From contig OZ023206.1 in NCBI GenBank assembly GCA_963995525.1, positions 42,329,178 through 42,393,177 of the forward strand: a DNA stretch of 64,000 nt. The letters are read 5' to 3'. The stretch's first letter is position 1. Every line of letters begins with the position of its first letter. The translations under genes and the position numbers were made by a program. This stretch comes from Escarpia spicata. Lineage: Eukaryota > Annelida > Polychaeta > Sabellida > Siboglinidae. Below are positions 12,059 to 25,700 of the stretch, piece by piece. Below the pieces are notes generated by a model. It was not told the origin of the DNA and ran no database searches. It saw nothing but the letters and a program-made list of their open reading frames with translations.

Positions 12059-14664
12059 TTGATATCAGTCTAGCCTTCGTGAAGATTTGTAACATGCAAA
12101 ACATATATTTGGGGTAAGACCACATTAAGGATCCGTCCGCCGAAAAAAGTCCACTTAAAATACCGTTATGCTGTGATATGCATAAATTTTGTTCGAACAC
12201 TTTGACATGGGACATGTTTGTCTCGTGAGTACTGAATGTACTGCTGCTTTAGACAAGATAAAACATCAAATGGGGATGAGTTTTCACACCTATAACTTAC
12301 GTAATATGTTCTTGTAACTTACGTGACGGAGATAAAACGGTAACATGCATTCCCATTTGTGGTTAATCTAGTTATGTGTGTAGTTTGATATCAGTCTAGC
12401 CTTCGTGAAGATTTGTAACATGCAAAACATCTATTTGGGGTAAGACCACATTAAGGATCCGTCCGCCGAAAAAAGTCCACTTAAAATACCGTTATGCTGT
12501 GATATGCATACATTTTGTTCGAACACTTTGACATGGGACATGTTTGTCTCGTGAGTACTGAATGTACTGCTGCTTTAGACAAGATAAAACATCAAATGGG
12601 GATGAGTTTTCACACCTATGACTTACGTAATATGTTCTTGTAACTTACGTGACGGAGATAAAACGGTAACATGCATTCCCATTTGTGGTTAATCTAGTTA
12701 TGTGTGTAGTTTGATATCAGTCTAACCTTCGTGAAGATTTGTAACATGCAAAACATATATTTGGGGTAAGACCACATTAAGGATCCGTCCGCCGAAAAAA
12801 GTCAACTTAAAATACCGTTAAGCTGTGATATGCATAAATTTTGTTCGAACACTTTGACATGGGACATGTTTGTCTCGTGAGTACTGAAAGTACTGCTGCT
12901 TTAGACAAGTTAAAACATCAAACGGGGATGAGTTTTCACACCTATAACTTACGTAATATGTTCTTGTAACTTACGTGACGGAGATAAAACGGTAACATGC
13001 ATTCCCATTTGTGGTTAATCTAGTTATGTGTGTAGCTTGATATCAGTCTAGCCTTCGTGAAGATTTGTAACATGCAAAACATCTATTTGGGGTAAGACCA
13101 CATTAAGGATCCGTCCGCCAAAAAAGTGGACTTAAAATACCGTTATGCTGTGATATGCATAAATTTTGTTAGAACACTTTGACATGGGACATGTTTGTCT
13201 CGTGAGTACTGAATATACTGCTGCTTTAGACAAGATAAAACATCAAATGGGGAAGAGTTTTCACACCTATAACTTACGTAATATGTTCTTGTAACTTACG
13301 TGACGGAGATAAAACGGTAACATGCATTCCCATTTGTGGTTAATCTAGTTATGTGTGTAGCTTGATATCAGTCTAGCCTTCGTGAAGATTTGTAACATGC
13401 AAAACATATATTTGGGGTAAGACCACATTAAGGATCCGTCCGCCGAAAAAAGTCCACTTAAAATACCGTTATGCTGTGATATGCATAAATTTTGTTCGAA
13501 CACTTTGACATGGGACATGTTTGTCTCGTGAGTACTGAATGTACTGCTGCTTTAGACAAGATAAAACATCAAAAGGGGATGAGTTTTCACACCTATAACT
13601 TACGTAATATGTTCTTGTAACTTACGTGACGGAGATAAAACGGTAACATGCATTCCCATTTGTGGTTAATCTAGTTATGTGTGTAGTTTGATATCAGTCT
13701 AGCCTTCGTGAAGATTTGTAACATGCAAAACATCTATTTGGGGTAAGACCACATTAAGGATCCGTCCGCCGAAAAAAGTCCACTTAAAATACCGTTATGC
13801 TGTGATATGCATACATTTTGTTCGAACACTTTGACATGGGACATGTTTGTCTCGTGAGTACTGAATGTACTGCTGCTTTAGACAAGATAAAACATCAAAT
13901 GGGGATGAGTTTTCACACCTATGACTTACGTAATATGTTCTTGTAACTTACGTGACGGAGATAAAACGGTAACATGCATTCCCATTTGTGGTTAATCTAG
14001 TTATGTGTGTAGTTTGATATCAGTCTAACCTTCGTGAAGATTTGTAACATGCAAAACATATATTTGGGGTAAGACCACATTAAGGATCCGTCCGCCGAAA
14101 AAAGTCAACTTAAAATACCGTTAAGCTGTGATATGCATAAATTTTGTTCGAACACTTTGACATGGGACATGTTTGTCTCGTGAGTACTGAAAGTACTGCT
14201 GCTTTAGACAAGTTAAAACATCAAACGGGGATGAGTTTTCACACCTATAACTTACGTAATATGTTCTTGTAACTTACGTGACGGAGATAAAACGGTAACA
14301 TGCATTCCCATTTGTGGTTAATCTAGTTATGTGTGTAGCTTGATATCAGTCTAGCCTTCGTGAAGATTTGTAACATGCAAAACATCTATTTGGGGTAAGA
14401 CCACATTAAGGATCCGTCCGCCAAAAAAGTGGACTTAAAATACCGTTATGCTGTGATATGCATAAATTTTGTTAGAACACTTTGACATGGGACATGTTTG
14501 TCTCGTGAGTACTGAATATACTGCTGCTTTAGACAAGATAAAACATCAAATGGGGAAGAGTTTTCACACCTATAACTTACGTAATATGTTCTTGTAACTT
14601 ACGTGACGGAGATAAAACGGTAACATGCATTCCCATTTGTGGTTAATCTAGTTATGTGTGTAGC
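10756..14664 (+). repeat. Three tandem copies of a 4-monomer block (B C Da E, 1303 bp each)
   Basis: Blocks at 10756-12058, 12059-13361 and 13362-14664, each 1303 bp (4 x 326 - 1). All three have gcatacat with tttgacatg in the C monomer, whereas the matching C monomers of later HOR copies (26370, 32235, 38100) have tttcacatg. The first block is also the tail of HOR copy 1, so the other two look like local expansion of it by unequal exchange. One private change is aaaagggg in the monomer at 13362. Confidence 0.92.
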
Positions 14665-17600
14665 TTGATATCAGTCTAGCCTTCGTGAAGATTTGTAACA
14701 TGCAAAACATATATTTGGGGTAAGACCACATTAAGGATCCGTCCGCCGAAAAAAGTCCACTTAAAATACCGTTATGCTGTGATATGCATAAATTTTGTTC
14801 GAACACTTTGACATGGGACATGTTTGTCTCGTGAGTACTGAATGTACTGCTGCTTTAGACAAGATAAAACATCAAATGGGGATGAGTTTTCACACCTATA
14901 ACTTACGTAATATGTTCTTGTAACTTACGTGACGGAGATAAAACGGTAACATGCATTCCCATTTGTGGTTAATCTAGTTATGTGTGTAGCTTGATATCAG
15001 TCTAGCCTTCGTGAAGATTTGTAACATGCAAAACATCTATTTGGGGTAAGACCACATTAAGGATCCGTCCGCCGAAAATAGTTCACTTAAAATACCGTTA
15101 TGCTATGATATGCATAAATTGTGTTCGAACACTTTGACATGGGACATGTTTGTCTCGTGAGTACTGAATGTACTGCTGCTTTAGACAAGATAAAACATCA
15201 AACGGGGATGAGTTTTAACACCTATAACTTACGTAATATGTTCTTGTAACTTACGTGACGGAGATAAAACGGTAACATGCATTCCCATTTGTGGTTAATC
15301 TAGTTATGTGTGTAGCTTGATATCAGTCTAGCCTTCGTGAAGATTTGTAACATGCAAAACATATATTTCGGGTAAGACCACATTAAGGATCCGTCCGCCG
15401 AAAAAAGTGCACTTAAAATACCGTTATGCTGTGATATGCATATATTTTGTTCGAACACTTTGACATGGGACATGTTTGTCTCGTGAGTACTGAATGTACT
15501 GCTGCTTTAGGCAAGATAAAACATCAAATGGGGATGAGTTTTAACACCTATAACTTACGTAATATGTTCTTGTAACTTACGTGACGGAGATAAAACGGTA
15601 ACATGCATTCCCATTTGTGGTTAATCTAGTTATGTGTGTAGCTTGATATCAGTCTAGCCTTCGTGAAGATTTGTAACATGCAAAACATATATTTGGGGTA
15701 AGACCACATTAAGGATCCGTCCGCCGAAAAAAGTCCACTTAAAATACCGTTATGCTGTGATATGCATAAATTTTGTTCGAACACTTTGACATGGGACATG
15801 TTTGTCTCGTGAGTACTGAATGTACTGCTGCTTTAGACAAGATAAAACATCAAATGGGGATGAGTTTTCACACCTATAACTTACGTAATATGTTCTTGTA
15901 ACTTACGTGACGGAGATAAAACGGTAACATGCATTCCCATTTGTGGTTAATCTAGTTATGTGTGTAGTTTGATATCAGTCTAGCCTTCGTGAAGATTTGT
16001 AACATGCAAAACATCTATTTGGGGTAAGACCACATTAAGGATCCGTCCGCCGAAAAAAGTCCACTTAAAATACCGTTATGCTGTGATATGCATAAATTTT
16101 GTTCGAACACTTTCACATGGGACATGTTTGTCTCGTGAGTACTGAATGTACTGCTGCTTTAGACAAGATAAAACATAAAATGGGGATGAGTTTTCACACC
16201 TTTGACTTACGTAATATGTTCTTGTAACTTACGTGACGGAGATAAAACGGTAACATGCATTCCCATTTGTGGTTAATCTAGTTATGTGTGTAGTTTGATG
16301 TCAGTCTAACCTTCGTGAAGATTTGTAACATGCAAAACATATATTTGGGGTAAGACCACATTAAGGATCCGTCCGCCGAAAAAAGTCAACTTAAAATACC
16401 GTTAAGCTGTGATATGCATAAATTTTGTTCGAACACTTTGACATGGGACATGTTTGTCTCGTGAGTACTGAATGTACTGCTGCTTTAGACAAGTTAAAAC
16501 ATCAAACGGGGATGAGTTTTCACACCTATAACTTACGTAATATGTTCTTGTAACTTACGTGACGGAGATAAAACGGTAACATGCATTCCCATTTGTGGTT
16601 AATCTAGTTATGTGTGTAGCTTGATATCAGTCTAGCCTTCGTGAAGATTTGTAACATGCAAAACATCTATTTGGGGTAAGACCACATTAAGGATCCGTCC
16701 GCCAAAAAAGTGGACTTAAAATACCGTTATGCTGTGATATGCATAAATTTTGTTAGAACACTTTGACATGGGACATGTTTGTCTCGTGAGTACTGAATAT
16801 ACTGCTGCTTTAGACAAGATAAAACATCAAATGGGGAAGAGTTTTCACACCTATAACTTACGTAATATGTTCTTGTAACTTACGTGACGGAGATAAAACG
16901 GTAACATGCATTCCCATTTGTGGTTAATCTAGTTATGTGTGTAGCTTGATATCAGTCTAGCCTTCGTGAAGATTTGTAACATGCAAAACATATATTTGGG
17001 GTAAGACCACATTAAGGATCCGTCCGCCGAAAAAAGTCCACTTAAAATACCGTTATGCTGTGATATGCATAAATTTTTTTCGAACATTTTGACATGGGAC
17101 ATGTTTGTCTCGTGAATACTGAATGTACTGCTGCTTTAGACAAGATAAAACATCAAATGGGGATGAGTTTTCACACCTATAACTTACGTAATATGTTCTT
17201 GTAACTTACGTGACGGAGATAAAACGGTAACATGCATTCCCATTTGTGGTTAATCTAGTTATGTGTGTAGTTTGATATCAGTCTAGCCTTCGTGAAGATT
17301 TGTAACATGCAAAACATCTATTTGGGGTAAGACCACATTAAGGATCCGTCCGCCGAAAAAAGTCCACTTAAAATACCGTTATGCTGTGATATGCATAAAT
17401 TGTGTTCGAACACTTTCACATGGGACATGTTTGTCTCGTGAGTACTGAATGTACTGCTGCTTTAGACAAGATAAAACATCAAATGGGGATGAGTTTTCAC
17501 ACCTATGACTTACGTAATATGTTCTTGTAACTTACGTGACGGAGATAAAACGGTAACATGCATTCCCATTTGTGGTTAATCTAGTTATGTGTGTAGTTTG

Positions 17601-18249
17601 ATATCAGTCTAACCTTCGTGAAGATTTGTAACATGCAAAACATATATTTGGGGTAAGACCACATTAAGGATCCGTCCGCCGAAAAAAGTCAACTTAAAAT
17701 ACCGTTAAGCTGTGATATGCATAAATTTTGTTCGAACACTTTGACATGGGACATGTTTGTCTCGTGAGTACTGAATGTACTGCTGCTTTAGACAAGTTAA
17801 AACATCAAACGGGGATGAGTTTTCACACCTATAACTTACGTAATATGTTCTTGTAACTTACGTGACGGAGATAAAACGGTAACATGCATTCCCATTTGTG
17901 GTTAATCTAGTTATGTGTGTAGCTTGATATCAGTCTAGCCTTCGTGAAGATTTGTAACATGCAAAACATATATTTGGGGTAAGACCACATTAAGGATCCG
18001 TCCGCCGAAAAAAGTCCACTTAAAATACCGTTATGCTGTGATATGCATAAATTTTGTTCGAACACTTTGATATGGGACATGTTTGTCTCGTGAGTACTGA
18101 ATGTACTGCTGCTTTAGACAAGATAAAACATCAAATGGGGATGAGTTTTCACACCTATAACTTACGTAATATGTTCTTGTAACTTACGTGACGGAGATAA
18201 AACGGTAACATGCATTCCCATTTGTGGTTAATCTAGTTATGTGTGTAGC
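14665..18249 (+). repeat. Eleven-monomer block, copy 1 (paired with 40380-43964)
   Basis: Order: B F A B Cv D E B* C D B2, 3585 bp. An equal-length block with the same order lies at 40380-43964, about 25.7 kb away. The part from Cv (15969) follows the 18-monomer HOR for eight monomers, to 18575, then switches to a five-monomer repeat. The ten-monomer run from type A (15317-18575) also matches 5542-8800, both 3259 bp. A private aaattgtgttcg in the C monomer at 17272 resembles type F. Confidence 0.88.
14991..15316 (+). repeat. Representative monomer, type F
   Basis: Type F carries gaaaatagttcac (TC at 93-94), gctatgat and aaattgtgttcg, with catctattt at the 5' side and ttttaaca downstream. Further copies start at 39403 and 40706. 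The same three diagnostic changes recur in type J monomers of the right-hand domain (53089, 53741, 60243, 61547), which also have ggggaaag and tttgtagtt. F and J therefore probably share ancestry although they lie in different neighbourhoods. Confidence 0.88.
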
Positions 18250-21183
18250 TTGATATCAGTCTAGCCTTCGTGAAGATTTGTAACATGCAAAACATATATT
18301 TGGGGTAAGACCACATTAAGGATCCGTCCGCCGAAAAAAGTCCACTTAAAATACCGTTATGCTGTGATATGCATAAATTTTGTTCGAACACTTTGACATG
18401 GGACATGTTTGTCTCGTGAGTACTGAATGTACTGCTGCTTTAGACAAGATAAAACATCAAATGGGGATGAGTTTTCACACCTATAACTTACGTAATATGT
18501 TCTTGTAACTTACGTGACGGAGATAAAACGGTAACATGCATTCCCATTTGTGGTTAATCTAGTTATGTGTGTAGTTTGATATCAGTCTAGCCTTCGTGAA
18601 GATTTGTAACATGCAAAACATCTATTTGGGGTAAGACCACATTAAGGATCCGTCCGCCGAAAAAAGTCCACTTAAAATACCGTTATGCTGTGATATGCAT
18701 AAATTTTTTTCGAACACTTTCACATGGGACATGTTTGTCTCGTGAGTACTGAATGTACTGCTGCTTTAGACAAGATAAAACATCAAATGGGGATGAGTTT
18801 TCACACCTATAACTTACGTAATATGTTCTTGTAACTTACGTGACGGAGATAAAACGGTAACATGCATTCCCATTTGAGGTTAATCTAGTTATGTGTGTAG
18901 CTTGATATCAGTCTAGCCTTCGTGAAGATTTGTAACATGCAAAACATATATTTGGGGTAAGACCACATTAAGGATCCGTCCGCCGAAAAAAGTGCACTTA
19001 AAATACCGTTATGCTGTGATATGCATATATTTTGTTCGAACACTTTGACATGGGACATGTTTGTCTCGTGAGTACTGAATGTACTGCTGCTTTAGGCAAC
19101 ATAAAACATCAAATGGGGATGAGTTTTAACACCTATAACTTACGTAATATGTTCTTGTAACTTACGTGACGGAGATAAAACGGTAACATGCATTCCCATT
19201 TGTGGTTAATCTAGTTATGTGTGTAGCTTGATATCAGTCTAGCCTTCGTGAAGATTTGTAACATGCAAAACATCTATTTGGGGTAAGACCACATTAAGGA
19301 TCCGTCCGCCGAAAAAAGTCCACTTAAAATACCGTTATGCTGTGATATGCATAAATTTTGTTCGAACACTTTGACATGGGACATGTTTGTCTCGTGAGTA
19401 CTGAATGTACTGCTGCTTTAGACAAGATAAAACATCAAACGGGGATGAGTTTTCACACCTATAACTTACGTAATATGTTCTTGTAACTTACGTGACGGAG
19501 ATAAAACGGTAACATGCATTCCCATTTGTGGTTAATCTAGTTATGTGTGTAGCTTGATATCAGTCTAGCCTTCGTGAAGATTTGTAACATGCAAAACATA
19601 TATTTGGGGTAAGACCCCATTAAGGATCCGTCCGCCGAAAAAAGTCCACTTAAAATACCGTTATGCTGTGATATGCATAAATTTTGTTCGAACACTTTGA
19701 TATGGGACATGTTTGTCTCGTGAGTACTGAATGTACTGCTGCTTTAGACAAGATAAAACATCAAATGGGGATGAGTTTTCACACCTATAACTTACGTAAT
19801 ATGTTCTTGTAACTTACGTGACGGAGATAAAACGGTAACATGCATTCCCATTTGTGGTTAATCTAGTTATGTGTGTAGCTTGATATCAGTCTAGCCTTCG
19901 TGAAGATTTGTAACATGCAAAACATATATTTGGGGTAAGACCACATTAAGGATCCGTCCGCCGAAAAAAGTCCACTTAAAATACCGTTATGCTGTGATAT
20001 GCATAAATTTTGTTCGAACACTTTGACATGGGACATGTTTGTCTCGTGAGTACTGAATGTACTGCTGCTTTAGACAAGATAAAACATCAAATGGGGATGA
20101 GTTTTCACACCTATAACTTACGTAATATGTTCTTGTAACTTACGTGACGGAGATAAAACGGTAACATGCATTCCCATTTGTGGTTAATCTAGTTATGTGT
20201 GTAGTTTGATATCAGTCTAGCCTTCGTGAAGATTTGTAACATGCAAAACATCTATTTGGGGTAAGACCACATTAAGGATCCGTCCGCCGAAAAAAGTCCA
20301 CTTAAAATACCGTTATGCTGTGATATGCATAAATTTTTTTCGAACACTTTCACATGGGACATGTTTGTCTCGTGAGTACTGAATGTACTGCTGCTTTAGA
20401 CAAGATAAAACATCAAATGGGGATGAGTTTTCACACCTATAACTTACGTAATATGTTCTTGTAACTTACGTGACGGAGATAAAACGGTAACATGCATTCC
20501 CATTTGTGGTTAATCTAGTTATGTGTGTAGCTTGATATCAGTCTAGCCTTCGTGAAGATTTGTAACATGCAAAACATATATTTGGGGTAAGACCACATTA
20601 AGGATCCGTCCGCCGAAAAAAGTGCACTTAAAATACCGTTATGCTGTGATATGCATATATTTTGTTCGAACACTTTGACATGGGACATGTTTGTCTCGTG
20701 AGTACTGAATGTACTGCTGCTTTAGGCAACATAAAACATCAAATGGGGATGAGTTTTAACACCTATAACTTACGTAATATGTTCTTGTAACTTACGTGAC
20801 GGAGATAAAACGGTAACATGCATTCCCATTTGTGGTTAATCTAGTTATGTGTGTAGCTTGATATCAGTCTAGCCTTCGTGAAGATTTGTAACATGCAAAA
20901 CATCTATTTGGGGTAAGACCACATTAAGGATCCGTCCGCCGAAAAAAGTCCACTTAAAATACCGTTATGCTGTGATATGCATAAATTTTGTTCGAACACT
21001 TTGACATGGGACATGTTTGTCTCGTGAGTACTGAATGTACTGCTGCTTTAGACAAGATAAAACATCAAACGGGGATGAGTTTTCACACCTATAACTTACG
21101 TAATATGTTCTTGTAACTTACGTGACGGAGATAAAACGGTAACATGCATTCCCATTTGTGGTTAATCTAGTTATGTGTGTAGC
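17924..21183 (+). repeat. Tandem duplication of a 5-monomer block (1630 bp each)
   Basis: Two copies at 17924-19553 and 19554-21183, each B2, B, C, A3, C and each exactly 1630 bp. The C monomers at 18576 and 20206 share a T-run before cgaacactttcac together with cctataac, a combination I did not see elsewhere. Differences are few: tttgaggtt in the first copy and gaccccat in the second. It is a recent event by that standard. Confidence 0.9.
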
Positions 21184-22784
21184 TTGATATCAGTCTAGCC
21201 TTCGTGAAGATTTGTAACATGCAAAACATCTATTTGGGGTAAGACCACATTAAGGATCCGTCCGCCGAAAAAAGACCACTTAAAATACCGTTATGCTGTG
21301 ATATGCATAAATTTTGTTCGAACACTTTGACATGGGACATGTTTGTCTCGTGAGTACTGAATGTACTGCTGCTTTAGACAAGATAAAACATCAAATGGGG
21401 ATGAGTTTTCACACCTATGACTTACGTAATATGTTCTTGTAACTTACGTGACGGAGATAAAACGGTAACATGCATTCCCATTTGTGGTTAATCTAGTTAT
21501 GTGTGTAGTTTGATATCAGTCTAGCCTTCGTGAAGATTTGTAACATGCACAACATCTATTTGGGGTAAGACCACATTAAGGATCCGTCCGCCGAAAAAAG
21601 TCAACTTAAAATACCGTTAAGCTGTGATATGCATAAATTTTGTTCGAACACTTTGACATGGGACATGTTTGTCTCGTGAGTACTGAATGTACTGCTGCTT
21701 TAGACAAGATAAAACATCAAACGGGGATGAGTTTTAACACCTATAACTTACGTAATATGTTCTTGTAACTTACGTGACGGAGATAAAACGGTAACATGCA
21801 TTCCCATTTGTGGTTAATCTAGTTATGTGTGTAGCTTGATATCAGTCTAGCCTTCGTGAAGATTTGTAACATGCAAAACATATATTTCGGGTAAGACCAC
21901 ATTAAGGATCCGTCCGCCGAAAGATATGCATATATTTTGTTCGAACACTTTGACATGGGACATGTTTGTCTCGTGAGTACTGAATGTACTGCTGCTTTAG
22001 GCAAGATAAAACATCAAATGGGGATGAGTTTTAACACCTATAACTTACGTAATATGTTCTTGTAACTTACGTGACGGAGATAAAACGGTAACATGCATTC
22101 CCATTTGTGGTTAATCTAGTTATGTGTGTAGCTTGATATCAGTCTAGCCTTCGTGAAGATTTGTAACATGCAAAACATATATTTGGGGTAAGACCACATT
22201 AAGGATCCGTCCGCCGAAAAAAGTCCACTTAAAATACCGTTATGCTGTGATATGCATAAATTTTGTTCGAACACTTTGACATGGGACATGTTTGTCTCGT
22301 GAGTACTGAATGTACTGCTGCTTTAGACAAGATAAAACATCAAATGGGGATGAGTTTTCACACCTATAACTTACGTAATATGTTCTTGTAACTTACGTGA
22401 CGGAGATAAAACGGTAACATGCATTCCCATTTGTGGTTAATCTAGTTATGTGTGTAGTTTGATATCAGTCTAGCCTTCGTGAAGATTTGTAACATGCAAA
22501 ACATCTATTTGGGGTAAGACCACATTAAGGATCCGTCCGCCGAAAAAAGTCCACTTAAAATACCGTTATGCTGTGATATGCATAAATTTTGTTCGAACAC
22601 TTTCACATGGGACATGTTTGTCTCGTGAGTACTGAATGTACTGCTGCTTTAGACAAGATAAAACATAAAATGGGGATGAGTTTTCACACCTATAACTTAC
22701 GTAATATGTTCTTGTAACTTACGTGACGGAGATAAAACGGTAACATGCATTCCCATTTGTGGTTAATCTAGTTATGTGTGTAGT
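20532..22784 (+). repeat. Seven-monomer block, copy 2 (paired with 4238-6519)
   Basis: Same seven monomer types in the same order as 4238-6519. It differs by the 29-bp deletion inside its type A monomer at 21836 and by changes in the last monomer (22459), which reads cctataac rather than cctttgac. The 5' part overlaps the second five-monomer repeat that ends at 21183. Confidence 0.88.
21836..22132 (+). repeat. Type A monomer with a 29-bp internal deletion (297 bp)
   Basis: After gccgaaa the sequence jumps to gatatgcat, removing 29 bp that include the AAGTGCACTT palindrome and the ccgttatgctgt segment. The breakpoints share no microhomology. It is the only copy of this deletion in the window, so it has not spread. 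The deletion removes stops and shifts frame, so a chance 61-codon reading frame opens on the minus strand (22004 to 21819, starting at TTG). That frame is not a gene. Confidence 0.95.
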
Positions 22785-25700
22785 TTGATGTCAGTCTAGC
22801 CTTCGTGAAGATTTGTAACATGCAAAACATCTATTTGGGGTAAGACCACATTAAGGATCCGTCCGCCGAAAAAAGTCCACTTAAAATACCGTTATGCTGT
22901 GATATGCATAAATTTTGTTCGAACACTTTCACATGGGACATGTTTGTCTCGTGAGTACTGAATGTACTGCTGCTTTAGACAAGATAAAACATCAAATGGG
23001 GATGAGTTTTCACACCTATGACTTACGTAATATGTTCTTGTAACTTACGTGACGGAGATAAAACGGTAACATGCATTCCCATTTGTGGTTAATCTAGTTA
23101 TGTGTGTAGTTTGATATCAGTCTAACCTTCGTGAAGATTTGTAACATGCAAAACATATATTTGGGGTAAGACCACATTAAGGATCCGTCCGCCGAAAAAA
23201 GTCAACTTAAAATACCGTTAAGCTGTGATATGCATAAATTTTGTTCGAACACTTTGACATGGGACATGTTTGTCTCGTGAGTACTGAATGTACTGCTGCT
23301 TTAGACAAGTTAAAACATCAAACGGGGATGAGTTTTCACACCTATAACTTACGTAATATGTTCTTGTAACTTACGTGACGGAGATAAAACGGTAACATGC
23401 ATTCCCATTTGTGGTTAATCTAGTTATGTGTGTAGCTTGATATCAGTCTAGCCTTCGTGAAGATTTGTAACATGCAAAACATATATTTGGGGTAAGACCA
23501 CATTAAGGATCCGTCCGCCGAAAAAAGTCCACTTAAAATACCGTTATGCTGTGATATGCATAAATTTTGTTCGAACACTTTGATATGGGACATGTTTGTC
23601 TCGTGAGTACTGAATGTACTGCTGCTTTAGACAAGATAAAACATCAAATGGGGATGAGTTTTCACACCTATAACTTACGTAATATGTTCTTGTAACTTAC
23701 GTGACGGAGATAAAACGGTAACATGCATTCCCATTTGTGGTTAATCTAGTTATGTGTGTAGCTTGATATCAGTCTAGCCTTCGTGAAGATTTGTAACATG
23801 CAAAACATATATTTGGGGTAAGACCACATTAAGGATCCGTCCGCCGAAAAAAGTCCACTTAAAATACCGTTATGCTGTGATATGCATAAATTTTGTTCGA
23901 ACACTTTGACATGGGACATGTTTGTCTCGTGAGTACTGAATGTACTGCTGCTTTAGACAAGATAAAACATCAAATGGGGATGAGTTTTCACACCTATAAC
24001 TTACGTAATATGTTCTTGTAACTTACGTGACGGAGATAAAACGGTAACATGCATTCCCATTTGTGGTTAATCTAGTTATGTGTGTAGTTTGATATCAGTC
24101 TAGCCTTCGTGAAGATTTGTAACATGCAAAACATCTATTTGGGGTAAGACCACATTAAGGATCCGTCCGCCGAAAAAAGTCCACTTAAAATACCGTTATG
24201 CTGTGATATGCATAAATTTTGTTCGAACACTTTCACATGGGACATGTTTGTCTCGTGAGTACTGAATGTACTGCTGCTTTAGACAAGATAAAACATCAAA
24301 TGGGGATGAGTTTTCACACCTATGACTTACGTAATATGTTCTTGTAACTTACGTGACGGAGATAAAACGGTAACATGCATTCCCATTTGTGGTTAATCTA
24401 GTTATGTGTGTTGTTTGATATCAGTCTAACCTTCGTGAAGATTTGTAACATGCAAAACATATATTTGGGGTAAGACCACATTAAGGATCCGTCCGCCGAA
24501 AAAAGTCAACTTAAAATACCGTTAAGCTGTGATATGCATAAATTTTGTTCGAACACTTTGACATGGGACATGTTTGTCTCGTGAGTACTGAAAGTACTGC
24601 TGCTTTAGACAAGTTAAAACATCAAACGGGGATGAGTTTTCACACCTATAACTTACGTAATATGTTCTTGTAACTTACGTGACGGAGATAAAACGGTAAC
24701 ATGCATTCCCATTTGTGGTTAATCTAGTTATGTGTGTAGCTTGATATCAGTCTAGCCTTCGTGAAGATTTGTAACATGCAAAACATCTATTTGGGGTAAG
24801 ACCACATTAAGGATCCGTCCGCCAAAAAAGTGGACTTAAAATACCGTTATGCTGTGATATGCATAAATTTTGTTAGAACACTTTGACATGGGACATGTTT
24901 GTCTCGTGAGTACTGAATATACTGCTGCTTTAGACAAGATAAAACATCAAATGGGGAAGAGTTTTCACACCTATAACTTACGTAATATGTTCTTGTAACT
25001 TACGTGACGGAGATAAAACGGTAACATGCATTCCCATTTGTGGTTAATCTAGTTATGTGTGTAGCTTGATATCAGTCTAGCCTTCGTGAAGATTTGTAAC
25101 ATGCAAAACATATATTTGGGGTAAGACCACATTAAGGATCCGTCCGCCGAAAAAAGTCCACTTAAAATACCGTTATGCTGTGATATGCATAAATTTTGTT
25201 CGAACACTTTGACATGGGACATGTTTGTCTCGTGAGTACTGAATGTACTGCTGCTTTAGACAAGATAAAACATCAAATGGGGATGAGTTTTCACACCTAT
25301 GACTTACGTAATATGTTCTTGTAACTTACGTGACGGAGATAAAACGGTAACATGCATTCCCATTTGTGGTTAATCTAGTTATGTGTGTAGTTTGATATCA
25401 GTCTAACCTTCGTGAAGATTTGTAACATGCAAAACATATATTTGGGGTAAGACCACATTAAGGATCCGTCCGCCGAAAAAAGTCAACTTAAAATACCGTT
25501 AAGCTGTGATATGCATAAATTTTGTTCGAACACTTTGACATGGGACATGTTTGTCTCGTGAGTACTGAATGTACTGCTGCTTTAGACAAGTTAAAACATC
25601 AAACGGGGATGAGTTTTCACACCTATAACTTACGTAATATGTTCTTGTAACTTACGTGACGGAGATAAAACGGTAACATGCATTCCCATTTGTGGTTAAT

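Noticed and set aside
21819..22004. A 61-codon open reading frame on the minus strand
   Set aside because: It starts at TTG rather than ATG, spans the 29-bp deletion in a satellite monomer, reads repeat sequence on both sides, and has no recognisable domain. It exists only because the deletion changed the frame; intact monomers lack it.
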